Source: Paragordius varius
Lineage: Eukaryota > Nematomorpha
Direction of reading: 5' to 3'
Length of the DNA stretch: 64,000 bases
NCBI GenBank assembly: GCA_964247055.1
Contig: OZ176051.1
Span: forward strand, 10,292,001-10,356,000
Shown here in pieces: positions 37,157 through 48,833 of the stretch. Position numbers and translations under genes: made by a program. The notes under the pieces are model-generated. The model had not been told where the DNA came from, ran no database searches, and saw only the letters and a list, made by a program, of their open reading frames with translations. Numbering within the stretch: the stretch's first letter is position 1; the number at the start of each line of letters is the position of its first letter.

Positions 37157-37436
37157 AAGTAAAAATTGAAATTATACGGACAAAATGTAAAAATAAAAGA
37201 CAATTTTTTTTTTCAAAAAACAACATACTATTTTAAACCTTAATCTATCCTATCAAAAACACTTAATTACAATTGTAAAATACATAACTGATTGTTTTAC
37301 CAATTTACATTTCTATAGTCTGCTTTGTAATTTAAAAAAGTGAGTTATATAATATTAAAAAAATATGGTTATCTTTTAAAAAATATTTGTGTTTATATTT
37401 TCACGTTTTGTCCGTATAATTTCAATTTTTTCTGTA
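37157..37436. mobile_element. Tc1/mariner-like MITE, copy 2, beside the peptide gene
   Basis: The left arm is agtaaaaattgaaattatac then ggacaaaatgtaaaaat; the right arm is the complement (cacgttttgtccgtataatt then tcaattttttctgta). Copy 1 is at 8791-9078. It ends 34 bases beyond the stop codon of the minus-strand peptide precursor, so the 3' untranslated region of that gene probably runs into this element. Confidence 0.7.
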
Positions 37437-37470
37437 ATAAACATAAATAAATATAAATGGAAAGAAAGAG

Positions 37471-38436
37471 TTAAACATTTCGACTTTCAATCGGTTTAAG
37501 GCGTAAAAAAGCTTTTTTCTCTAATCTACCCCTTTGCACTTGATTTTTACTCTCGGGATAAAAATTCCCATGAATGTATCCTTCTTCGTCTTCTGCTTCT
37601 TGAAAATCATTGGTATTGAAATTACGGTGTTGACGTTTAACTTCATCCCTTGTGTTCATGGGTGAAAGTCGTAGGAAAGCACGCTTCATTAATTCATTAT
37701 TATTACCGCTAACGTCGATTTCACGTTTCCATTGATCAGTTAGGGGGTAGAGGCTAAGGAACGGTCGTTTATTTTTACCGGTTGAGAAAGCATTATTATA
37801 ATCTTCTTCCGTTTTCTGAACTACACCGCCATTTTCATAATTGGGGTTCAATGCAATACTTGGTGATGAGACAAACAGAGTTTGAGGTATGTCATACTCC
37901 TCACTGGCTTTATTGGCATCAAAAAAGGCGGACACTTTGGCCCTTCTATCCAACGGGTTTCGCACCATAAAAAAAGCTCTCTTATCCATTGCGTTCCTAA
38001 CATCGGCATCGCCGTAAGGCAAAAACCCATTGTAGGTATATCCCCGTTTAGAAAATACGGGTTGAACCTTGAGAAAAGCTCTCTTAGCAAACGGTTGTTG
38101 GATTTTAAGGAATGCTCTTTTGCCCAAGGCCGGATTTATTCGCATAAATGCCCGCCGTTCAAAAGCCGGTTTGATTTTCATGAAGGCGCGCCCTTGTCGT
38201 TCCATCAAACTCATTAGCTGGTAATCATCAGGCGATAACAATTGTCGTTTATGTCTCCCATGCGATTCTAAACCTTGTTGAGTCAAAAATGAGTTATCAT
38301 GGGTTAAAGGGTTAGCGTTTACATCAATCAAAGTTTTATCCCCATTCGTTTTAGCGAACGTTTTGTCAAAAATTAAAATGCCGCAGAATATTAGTGTCAA
38401 ATAGAGATATAGGATGCCAACTTTAATTTTTTTCAT
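37471..38436 (-). CDS. Secreted multi-peptide (neuropeptide-like) precursor
   Basis: 321 residues, one exon. The chosen ATG (38436) starts a clear signal peptide, MKKIKVGILYLYLTLIFCGI; an upstream in-frame Met (38520) would put 28 residues before it. Dibasic sites (KR, RR, KK) bound related peptides: AFMKIKPAFE, AFMRINPALG, AFLKIQQPFA, AFLKVQPVFS, AFFMVRNPLD, PFLSLYPLTDQW, AFLRLSPMNTRDEV and the C-terminal AFLRLKPIESRNV. Consensus: Ala/Pro-Phe-Leu/Met-x-Ile/Leu/Val-x-(x)-Pro. Only AFMRINPALG ends in Gly before KR and could be amidated. Other released segments (GYTYNGFLPYGDADVRNAMD and acidic spacers) are unrelated. Architecture is that of a neuropeptide or peptide-hormone prohormone; I do not recognise the family, and a defence-peptide precursor cannot be excluded. 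Coding sequence is visibly less AT-rich than its flanks. Confidence 0.85.
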   Translation of the reverse strand: MKKIKVGILYLYLTLIFCGILIFDKTFAKTNGDKTLIDVNANPLTHDNSFLTQQGLESHGRHKRQLLSPDDYQLMSLMERQGRAFMKIKPAFERRAFMRINPALGKRAFLKIQQPFAKRAFLKVQPVFSKRGYTYNGFLPYGDADVRNAMDKRAFFMVRNPLDRRAKVSAFFDANKASEEYDIPQTLFVSSPSIALNPNYENGGVVQKTEEDYNNAFSTGKNKRPFLSLYPLTDQWKREIDVSGNNNELMKRAFLRLSPMNTRDEVKRQHRNFNTNDFQEAEDEEGYIHGNFYPESKNQVQRGRLEKKAFLRLKPIESRNV

Positions 38437-38520
38437 TATCACAGTAAAGTTAAAACAAAATTTTTTTAAAAAAACGTAGAATATCCAAAAGTGAAAATTG
38501 TGGAAAAGTCCCTCTTTCAA

Positions 38521-40738
38521 CGCCGCTTGGATGGAATTGTTTAAGTAGGATAATATATATATTTAAATCTAAATATTTTTGAAAAATGTTTTATGCAAAT
38601 CAAAAATATAAATTGGCATTTGTTATTTTCCGGGAATATGAGAGCTATAACGGAGCAACAATAAATAATATAATAAGTAATAGTTAATTAAACTAATGGA
38701 ATTGAAAAAATTAATATGTTTGTGTGTATGTGGGTAATTTAAGATAAGTTGTGTAATTAATTTGCAAAAACTTGCCAACCAGCCATAAAATGATAAAAAA
38801 ATTTAGTGTACACGGATTTTAATTATTTTAAAAGGATTGTTTTTGTGTGCCTTTGTTAAAAGTGTTGTAGATGTGTGTCTGAATGTCAAACTAACTATAA
38901 TACCCAGCGCGCATAAAAGAAAGATAAAACAAAAAATTGGAATATAAAATTCTTGTGTCTTTAAGAAAAATAAACTATTTGATGGGACAACAACACTGAT
39001 TTAGTAGATGGAGAAAGAATAAAGCATAAAGCAAACTCTAAGGAGGAATCCTGAAAATAAAAATGGAAAATGTGTGAAATGTGATAAAAAAATATTATAT
39101 ACAACAGCAATGTGGTGACGATGGAAATTATGAATAATAAATACAATATTAATAATAATGGAGTTTTAGAATTCTAGCTGCAATATACTTTACAGGGTTT
39201 GACATAAAATATGGAACAAACACAATTTTTCTTGTTGTCAAAGGAAACGGAACACTTTTAAAACTTCTTTTTCCTTGTAAAATGAATTTACAAAACAATA
39301 TAATAGTGAAAAGCTAAAAATGCATTAAAATCAATTAGTTAAAAATAATTTATCAAAAAGGAAAATTATTAATATTTCTCTAAAATCTTTTTAGTTCGAA
39401 CTTGGGGGCCATAAGTGAAAGCATCCAAAAAAATTAATTTGTTTAAATTAAATATATACATTTACGCATAAAAAATTAATTAAAACTAAAATTGTAAAAG
39501 TTAAATCTTTCCATATCTATATATCGCAAAATAACTTTATGTACCTGTCACCAATTAATTTATAGCAATTATATTTCAAAATGTAAATGAAGAGATGAGA
39601 ATCGTTTTTTAAATGCATACAGATATAAACGTTTGAATTCAATATTAGGAATAATATAGTAAGTTACACATTTTTGATTCCAAAAATATTGAGCAAGTAA
39701 TTCCAATAAAAAAATTATTATTTCAAAGAAAAAAAAGGAAAAAAAGTGACAGTTTTTTATTTTATACTTATTTAATTTTTTTACTGGGCTTAATAATTTT
39801 CTTTACCTGTATTTCACTTCTAAATATGAGATTTTTGAAAAAGCACATATTATTGTTTAAAATAATTATCCTTATATTCCTTCCGTTATATATATATATA
39901 TATATATAATATTGGGGGAAGGTGTCAGATATAATTAATAAAAATGCATAGAATTATGTAAAAAAAATCATTAAAATCTTAAAAAAAGTAACATAAGATT
40001 TTGGTTTATAGATTAATATAAAAATATATTTTATATAAAATAAAAAATGGTAATATATCTTTTATTTTTATGCGAAAAATGGCTTTTTCTAAATTAATTT
40101 TTTTTATTACCGGGCATTGGTTATATGTAAAAACTAAAAATAATAAATATTCATGATAAAATCCTTAGACTGTATTCTAATTTTTTCTTTTATTAATATA
40201 ACTAACTTTAACATGAAATATCTCTCTATTTAAAAGTATAAATTACCATTTACAGTTATTTTGTGGAGGAAATTGTCATTTTTGAAGCCATCCAAATTAA
40301 ATTTATGCATATAAAAACATTTTTTAAACTTTAAATTGCAGGAATCGCAAAACCTTTTTTTGTGTTTTCTTCGATCCAGGTTTAGATTCCATAATCCAAA
40401 TATCTTCATAACAAATTAGCTGTTATTTTAGTTAATGGTTCTGATCAATTAAATATATTTAGCTTTGATTATTTTATTTTGGATAAAAAAAATAGATATA
40501 AGCATAAAAATTTTACAATGAAAGCTAAAATTTTGTTGACCAAAATAATCTAACAATATTTTTAAAAGGCGAACAGTTAGCGAATCTAATAAAATATAAA
40601 AAGGAAATTGGTTAAAAATTAATATTATAAAGTTAAATTTATTTCAAATAAAAATTTCTTAGTTTTATACAAAGATCTTGATTTATTACATGTTTATATA
40701 ATTAAATAAATTATATTGTAGTATTGGTATTATTATAT
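38521..40738. other. Upstream region of peptide gene, no gene seen
   Basis: On the minus strand a TATA-like run (ttaaatatatatattatcc) lies about 30-50 bases upstream of 38520 and could serve the peptide gene. An (AT)n run lies near 39887-39908. No other feature was recognised. Confidence 0.35.
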
Positions 40739-41792
40739 ATAATTACTAGCGTAAATCTCGTGCTGCTACGCAGCCCGAGGAAGTCCTTCGGACTTCTGGG
40801 GGGGCTATTTGAAATAAGGGACAATAAAATGATCCACATATGTGGATTATTTCGAAACATTATTTAATAGATATTATTTTATAGGAATTTTAAAACGGAG
40901 CATACATACTAATATATTGTTTAATTGGGGAAAAATAGATTTAAAAAATTATTTTTGTGGACTTTTTTTAAAAATGGCATTTTACGGGGGGAGCGGGTAA
41001 AAAGAGGGCCTACATTAAAAAGGTGAGTCGACTATGTTCGGCGCGATCAAAAATAAGTGAACAAAAATCATATTTGAAATTGAATTGTCCAACACGTTTT
41101 CCGGAAAATTGACTTAACCCATTTTTCACACGGGGTAGGCCCGAACTGGGGACCTAATTCCAAAAAAGGGCGAAGCTGTTGTCGGGACATTTATTAATAA
41201 TTAAAATTTTTCGATATTTGGATATGATTGGGTTCACCGGTTTTCCGGAAACAGAGCACAAAGTTACATGAGGAATCAGTTTTTAGCGGGTAGCTCCTCA
41301 CCCAGCAGCTATCATCAAAGAAACGCTTCACTAAAATTTTTGCTTTTTAACAGGGATGGAATTCCTATAGCATTTTTACGGTCTCATACCTAGAGCGAAA
41401 AATAGATTTAAAAAATTATTTTTGTGGATTTTGTTTTTTGAAAAAAATGGCATTTTACGGGGGGGGCGGGTAAAAAGAGGGCCTAAATCAAAAAGTGACT
41501 CGACTATGTTCGGCGCAATCGAAAATAAGTAAACAAAAATTAAGAATGGTCCAACACGTTCTCCAGAAAATTGTCTCAAAGACACGATTTTTGTGGACTT
41601 CAGTTTTCAAAAAAAACGTTTTTCACACGGGGTGGGCCCGAACTGGGGGCCTATTTCAAAAAACGGGCGAATCTATTGTCGGGGCATTCATTAATGATTA
41701 TATTTTTTCGAAGTTTGGATTTGAATGGGTCTACCGGTTTTCCGGTACCAGATCACAAAGCCAGCATTTTCCATTTTTATAAATATATACCA
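40739..41792 (-). mobile_element. Double-hairpin repeat element, copy B
   Basis: Reverse orientation relative to copy A. It starts with attactagcgtaaatctcg, the two hairpins (CGAG...CTCG with GCTGC-TAC-GCAGC, then GAAGTCC-TTC-GGACTTC) and a G7 run, and ends ccatttttataaatatata. Between them two blocks of about 480 bases repeat in direct orientation (gcattttacggggggagcgg near 40978; gcattttacggggggggcgg near 41450). The clearest copy for studying the family. Confidence 0.65.
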
Positions 41793-44700
41793 AAATATTG
41801 TTTAAAATTTTGGCTGAAAGACCGATTAAATTCTATTTATTAGGGTATTTGGTAAAGTGAATTTGTTGGGTCATATTGTAAAACATCTTAATTAAATATT
41901 TTTATGCTCTTTAACTAGCCATTATATAAATTTTAAAACATTATATTCGATTCCTGAATATTTCAGGCTAATTGAACGTTTTAATGTTAAAGAGCATTTA
42001 TTGAAAACATTATGGGTTAATCATTTTAGCGACATATTTTTAGATGTCATCGAGAATTCGTTTCCCATATAAACTATTTTACTTTGAAAACAAACCTTAA
42101 ATCCGTATATTTGATGATTAAATTTTGACATTTTGTTGTATTTTAAAAATTATGTCATTAGACACAGGGCCACAGTTCCAAATTTAAATCAATTTCTCGT
42201 CATTGGTAGTTATTAAAACCAGAACACATATATAGTTTATATTTTTATAAAATTTGGTCAGATCTCAAATACAATTGAAAAAATGCCTATTATTTAATAG
42301 TTTTGACTTATAAAACTTATAAATAAGATTATTATGCACAAAAAGCTGAATTAAAATGACAATATATGTGTAAAAAAATTAAATGTACCATTATGATAAT
42401 TTATAGTGTAAGTAGTTTTGAATGTTAATACATAATCCTAAATATACCATTTCCTATGTGGAAAAATTTTAAATTATATAGTATACAACAGTAATAATAT
42501 TGGTATTAAAGGGTGACTTTAATTGGTAAATTGGGAAAATATGAGGCGTGTGAGATATAGCTTAAATCTTGAAGAGCATTTACATTTTTTTTCTAAGCAC
42601 TAAATAGTAACCCTTAAAACCAATATAATATTTTTTACTGTAATGATATGTAAATGAATGCCTTTTTAACAATATTCGCGATATAATTATATTAACTGTA
42701 TCTATTTCAGTATGGTCTATTAATATTAATATCATAAAATAATAATGTGGTAATAATCTAGTTGCAGTTAAGTATGTTCCGTTAACGGAATATAAATCAA
42801 TTAATTATGATTTTATGTAATAAATAAGACGGTAAAACTCTAAAAACTTTTTTTAATAGCCACCACCAAATAATGAAGCCATTCTTATAGTATGTGATAA
42901 TCGAAAAATATGTTAAGATTTATGATAACAATAATAATATCATTCAAGATATTTTCATCATAAAATTAGAAAAGTAAAAAGCATAAGTGCAAAAAGTGTT
43001 TAATTGACATTAAATTGCTTAATTTTATAAATCAATCAATATATCAATCAACCAGTTTTCCGTTCAAAGGATTCAAGCTTAAAATAATAACAATATGCGC
43101 TAAAAATATGATTGAAAAAACAAAAACAAATAATGTTGTTATGGATTTCATATAGTAAAAATCTATCGATTGTTCGACTAATCAAATTAATCGTTAGTTG
43201 GAACTCATTTTTCTTGTTATGGTGGGAAAATTATACCACGCAGCCGAAAGACGAATTGATTCTCTACAGTGGTCCACACAATGAATAAATAGTAAGGTGG
43301 CTATAACTTATTTCAAATACCCTTTTTAAACCAATTCATTTTAACAAAATTTTTAATTCAAACAATGTGAATTGGAATGAAGAATAAAATCGTGTGACTT
43401 CAATATGTAAAGCTCTGTCTGGTCCCGATTATTAAAAGGTCAACCGAATAATAATTGTAAATTGTTTTATTGATTATTATCTAAAAACTTGTGATATTCT
43501 AGCTACTCATGCCCTATTATAAAAACTATAAAACTCAGTATATATGTATTTTATTCAAAGTTTATGCCAAGTGTCAGCAAACTAAAAATAAGCATAGTAA
43601 ATTCGATTATTGTTATTTAGCTCCACCTGTGGCCTCTATTCACTAAGAAAACAATCATTATAAATGAGAAATATACGCAAAATTTATTTAGTTAACAATA
43701 AAATATTAAACCGCACCTTTTTCTGCAAATACACGATCAGGGAGAATGCCTGGACCCTGTTACTCAAAATTGTAAAAAAAATCTATTTAGTACGGCAGTA
43801 GAAGTCCAAGATTTTTAACAACATTTAAATACCCTTTTATCTATATATAATACCGAAATGGTCATTAAAAGCTCTCGTTACTGTAATAAACATGCATAAT
43901 CTTACTTTCTCGAACTAAATTTATTACCTCTTATTTTAGGGATGAATAGGTTGTAAGATATTCATATATTTTAGGAAAATAATTTAATATAATAAACTAC
44001 AAGATATGATAATTTCATAAATATAGGGTCAAAAATATGGATGGTGTTTTCGGATAAATGAGTTACAAGCTTTAGTAATCTTAAAATTCAGAGATTAGGT
44101 TGCCTATAACGCAGCTAAAAATTTAATTAAACGGTGACCTTTTTTAGATTTTAGTCAAAATTAAAAATGTTTAAAATTAAATGAATGATAAGTTTATGAT
44201 TCAATTAACCGGCATGTATTATATTTTCCAAGAGTGTATTTTCTTCTATTGTATACAGGGAGTTTTAAAATTCTAGCTTCTTTACTTATAAAAAGTAACC
44301 CGTTTACCTGAGATGAGAAAAAAAACATATTTTTTTATAAAATAATTAAAAAACATAGTGTACCGAATTGGTTATCATGTTTATGGGAAAACTCAAAGTT
44401 TTTAAACCATTATTTTTAGTTATTATTATATGTCAAACCATTCAAATTTTTTTATTTTTTCAATTAAGACGCTCTACTTTATAAAAGCTAAGGTTTATTA
44501 AAACACCAAAATTACTACATCCTTATTTATAAGTTATTAAATAATATTTTATAACAAAATTTATGTAAAAGAACACCGCTGAAAATTATTTTTTTGGCGT
44601 TTTTTTAACGTACCCAATTTTTTTCGGATTTGAAAGGTGGTTACCAAAATTATATTAGTTTAAACTCATTAATATTATTTTAAAATATCTATTGATCATA

Positions 44701-44916
44701 ATTATTCAATCATTAATGCATATTAATGTTGCTTACCATTATTTTTAAATACAGTAGTGTATGATATAAAACAAATTTTGTTCATAATTAAGCAAATTCA
44801 AAAAATAATTATAATATGAACCATTTGTTGTTTTTTACCCATACGCTACTGTGTTGCCAATTGGCCAAAATACTGTGAATTGAACAACATTAATGTGCAT
44901 ACTGTATATTCTAAAC
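41793..44916. other. Intergenic, nothing recognised
   Basis: About 3.1 kb of AT-rich sequence with no exon-like frame, no RNA gene and no element ends that I could pair. Confidence 0.4.
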
Positions 44917-45195
44917 CAGGGGTGTCCAACATTCGGCGCTCCATGACATTAAGTGTGGCCCGTAAAAATTTTCATAATTAAATATGATCACATAATCTTA
45001 GTAAAATTGATAACTATAAAACAAATTATCTATTAAAAACTCCAACTAGAAATTGTTTTAGTCTGTTAACAGTTTACAGTTGTCATGTTTGTAACTAATA
45101 AAATAATATTTATTAATTCTCATTATATTTTGAATGCGGTATGTTGATTTTTTTGAAAATGCGGCCCATAAGTCGATTTGTGTTGTCCATCCCTG
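44917..45195. mobile_element. hAT-type MITE
   Basis: The left tip is CAGGGGTGTCCAACA, the right tip read inward CAGGGATGGACAACAC, with gcggccc strings inside both. Flanks ttctaaac and ttgtaaat agree at six of eight bases, which may be a decayed 8-bp target duplication. Confidence 0.65.
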
Positions 45196-45252
45196 TTGTA
45201 AATCCTTTTCAAATGCACATTCTTAAGTAGTTTGCATTTACAAATGCAATTT

Positions 45253-45586
45253 CAGGGGTGTCTAACACACAGGCCTTTGAAATATGTCCATTCAGCTAAA
45301 TAATTTAGCAAATACCAAATAATACGATATTCTATGATTTACAAAAATATGCTATTATATTTATCTGTATTAACAATTCGACAAATTTTCTAAAGAAGTC
45401 TTCCCATATTACGGCGATCGCGAAAATTGGTCAAACAAATAGTAGTTATATATGGTGGTTAGTTTAATACAGTCTTTGTAATCTAATAAAATTATTATAA
45501 AAAACTGATATACTTTTCGTATACGGGCCGCCGGTGTATTTGAGGGAAAATGCGGCCCGTTAAACCACTTGTGCTAAAAACCACTG
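45253..45586. mobile_element. hAT-type MITE
   Basis: The left tip is CAGGGGTGTCTAACACAC and the right tip read inward is CAGTGGTTTTTAGCAC, with a gggccgcc string and aaaatgcggcccgtt inside the right end. It is a neighbour of the element at 44917-45195, only 57 bases away, and of the same general family. Confidence 0.6.
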
Positions 45587-45706
45587 TAAATGAAAAAAGC
45601 CGTTTAAATTAGTTGACCACTATAAATTATATCGTGTTAAAAAGACTAGGGTATTAAAAACTATTTGGATTGGAGAATACCTTTTGAGCTAATGCAAATT
45701 TGTCTT

Positions 45707-46265
45707 TTAACACTTCGATTCAAATTGGGGTATCAAAATAACTCAGACTAAATTTAAATTAATATTTTCAAAAAAGTATTGAAGAAAACAGTCACAATTT
45801 AAATTTATGCTTCTATCCTAATAAAAATTATATAAATATGCCAAAATAAAATTGTGTTTTGAAAATCAAGTTCCATCTCAAACTACTTCGACGCCATTTT
45901 TATTTTACAAAACTTTTACAAAATATCGACTTCATTATATTTTAAAGGTAAAACTAAAGATAATTTTTTAAATAAATTACATTTAACATTGATAGAAATA
46001 GAAAAAGCGGTTTATTTTGTATTATTTTTTAATTTGAGAATTTGACACATGTCACGTTGACGAAATTTTTACCTTTCCAGTTTTAGCTTAAAATTAGTAT
46101 TATCAAGTATTTTTGAATTAAACTTTTTATATATTTCGGTTTATTAATGTTATATAAGTGAAAAATTTTGTCATGGTTTCGATTGATTTTTAACAGGCCT
46201 GGGGTATCCAACTACCCCAATTTGAATCGAAGGACTAAAATGAGTGTGTTGTATCCAAGTGTTAA
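45707..46265. mobile_element. piggyBac-like MITE, copy 2
   Basis: TTAA at 45707-45710 and 46262-46265. The tips TTAACACTTCGATTCAAATT and, read inward from the right, ttaacacttggatac; internal sequence is colinear with 32258-32832 including ttccat-tcaaactacttcga and ttatataagtg. No coding content. Confidence 0.8.
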
Positions 46266-47079
46266 TAAAGTGATTTTGAAAGTAATTGACAACCGCCTAC
46301 AAAAATGTTTACATAAGCCGCAATTTTTTTTGTAATGATACATGCAATTATTTCATCATTCATCTAAAACTTTATAGATTTTCAAAGGAACATCCTCTAA
46401 AGCTATCTAAATCATATTTTTTGTTTACCGATATATGCGTCTGAATTTTTAACATAAATAATTATTAAAAAAATTGTTGAATAGAAAATTTGAGAATAAT
46501 AATGAAACCGATTATTTAGCAGGCAAATTTGTCTTTCTCTTTTTATCATTTTACTTTTTAAAACGAATCACCAAAATATTTTTTAATTTAGTCATGAGTT
46601 AGGAATATATTTAGTCCTAAATAAATTAATTTTATATGGAAAAAATGTTAAGTGTTGATGAACAATTAGGTTTATTCATCCAAAAAATTTGGTTTTCACA
46701 ATGAATTGGAAAGAGACGACTGTCAAAAAATTAAATTAATCAAAATGTCACATTTTCTGTGATTGTATTCATAAAAGTTTTTTTTTCATAAAAAATAGAA
46801 AAACCTTAAAAATTATGGTTAACTAAGGATAGGATTAATGTTTGTACTAAATTTATTATCGTGTATATAAACGACTTCTTTTTTATGTCATAAACTTTCA
46901 GGCTAAAAATGAAAATCAATTATCAAATCATAATTTAAATCATGTGAGCTTAAATTTGATTTATATATGTTATAAGGGATTGGGATTTTGTCCATGCTAT
47001 CAAATTTTATATTATTTATAGTAAATGACTCTTTCATCTAAACAAGAGAAAGATTGATAAGAAAGAAATATAGGAATAA
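46266..47079. other. Intergenic, nothing recognised
   Basis: AT-rich spacer between the piggyBac-like MITE and copy C of the double-hairpin element. No gene or RNA was seen. Confidence 0.4.
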
Positions 47080-47640
47080 TCTATATATTTATAAAAATGG
47101 AAAATGCTAGCTTTGTGATCTGGTATCGGAAAACAGGTAGACCCATTCAAATCCACACTTCGAAAAAATATAATCATTAATGAATGCCCCGACAATAACT
47201 TCGCCTTTTTTAAAATAGGCCCCCAGTTCGGGTCCACCCCGTGTGAAAAACGGTTTTTTTGAAAATAGAAGTCCACAAAAATCGTGTCTTTGAGACAATT
47301 TTCTGGAAAACGTGTTGGATCATTCAATTTCAAATATGATTTTTGTTTACTTATTTTTGATTGCGCCGAAAATAGTCGTCTCGCTTTTTTGATTTGGTCC
47401 CTCTTTTTACCCGCTCCCCCCGTAAAATGCCATTTTCTTTAAAAAAACAAAGTCCACAAAAATAATTTTTTAAATCTATTTTTCCCCCTAATTAAACAAT
47501 ATATTAGTATGAATGCTCCGTTTTAAAATTCCTATAAAATAAAATCTATTAAATGTTTCGAAATAATCCACATAGGTCCCCCAGAAGTCCGAAGGACTTC
47601 CTCGGGCTGCGTAGCAGCACGAGATTTATGCTGGTAATTA
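47080..47640 (+). mobile_element. Double-hairpin repeat element, copy C (single-block)
   Basis: Same ends as copies A and B: ctatatatttataaaaatgg on the left; GAAGTCC-GAA-GGACTTC and the CTCG/CGAG hairpin on the right, then atttatgctggtaatt. It has only one internal block, so it is half the size of copies A and B, showing that the block number varies within the family. Confidence 0.65.
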
Positions 47641-47715
47641 ATAAAAACCAAGGGACATGAATTTTATTGGTCGATGAAATGTATTTTGTTTTAATTTCGA
47701 TTCTGCATCTAGTTT

Positions 47716-47961
47716 AGAGAGGCATAGCTTGCATTTCTGGTACCCCTCTCATTCTCTATGCCACCCCTTGCATTTTAAAAAGTAATCAAATTCAAACCGT
47801 GGTGACCACTCATAAATGGGTGATTTTTTTACGCATTATTCAAAATAGAAACTTATAAATACCTATTTTTTTAAAAAAAATAAAATTTTTAATGATTCGG
47901 CGACCCTTCAACTATGGCACCCAGTACATCAGCCCCCCTTTCCGCTTTCTAGCTACGCCTT
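47716..47961. mobile_element. Short hAT-like MITE, copy 2
   Basis: Ends agaggcatagcttgcatttc and tagctacgcctt; interior contains gaccactcataaatgggtg, the complement of the 34245-34440 element. Reverse orientation and diverged. Confidence 0.5.
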
Positions 47962-47992
47962 CTAATTAGATCATATTGGTTGTTTGACAAAA

Positions 47993-48046
47993 AATGTGTG
48001 TCTTACTTATTTTACATTTGTCTGTATAATTTTCAATTTTTACTGT
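47993..48046. mobile_element. Tc1/mariner-like MITE end, truncated
   Basis: A single right arm (gtgtcttacttattttacat, ttgtctgtataattttcaat, ttttactgta) matches the right arms of 8791-9078 and 37157-37436. No left arm was found. Confidence 0.5.
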
Positions 48047-48833
48047 ATTTTTAAAATTGGATTATTATTATAAATAACGTATTGTTTGTGGTTCAAAATA
48101 AGCAATAGAAATGTTTATTGGTAACACGCTCAATTTTATAATTTATTTAGAAAGTTTTGATGGAAAACAGGTTTGAAAAGTTAGGGTTCACTTTATTTTA
48201 CGATTTGCTTCAATTTTTACAGTAATTAATATTGGAGATTTGTTAAGTAAAACAAACTTTTTTTTCTAATAACACGCTTTACTTTGATATATTATTATAC
48301 CCATCCATTTATAGGATTTACGCTAAAAATCCGTCAATGGTTACACATTAAATAAAATTATCCTCAATCTCGTGTGTTTAAAATCTTTATGTAGAAATAA
48401 ATAAAATTTTTAACAAAATAAAATTTACTAGTTATATGTTCAAAAGTTTCATTGATTAACACATTTGGGTATTAAAATTCAAAAGTTTTGGCATATGTAT
48501 CGAGATAAACATCTAACTTTTATGATATTACACAAATGAATCGAAAGCAACTTACCTAAAAAGCAATTTTTAAATATAATACCATATAATATTTTTACAA
48601 CTCACTAATTATATACGCTAAATACGAAAATCTTCATTAGTAATTTTCCAATATCATAAAGAAAAAATTAAGGCTTGTTTACACTGTGTTTTGTAAAATC
48701 ATCCAATACGTTTAGATTTAAGGCCGAATAACCCAAATTAAAAGGGTCCATGACTAAGAAAGTAAACAATGATGACGAAAATAGAGGACAAACCCACCAA
48801 AATTTCGATCATTACACATAATTCAATATTAAA

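Noticed and set aside
37782-38217. Open frames antisense and out of frame to the peptide precursor (37782-37970, 37882-38217, 37848-38090)
   Set aside because: They are shadows of the repeated dibasic-peptide coding sequence, with no signal peptide or domain of their own.
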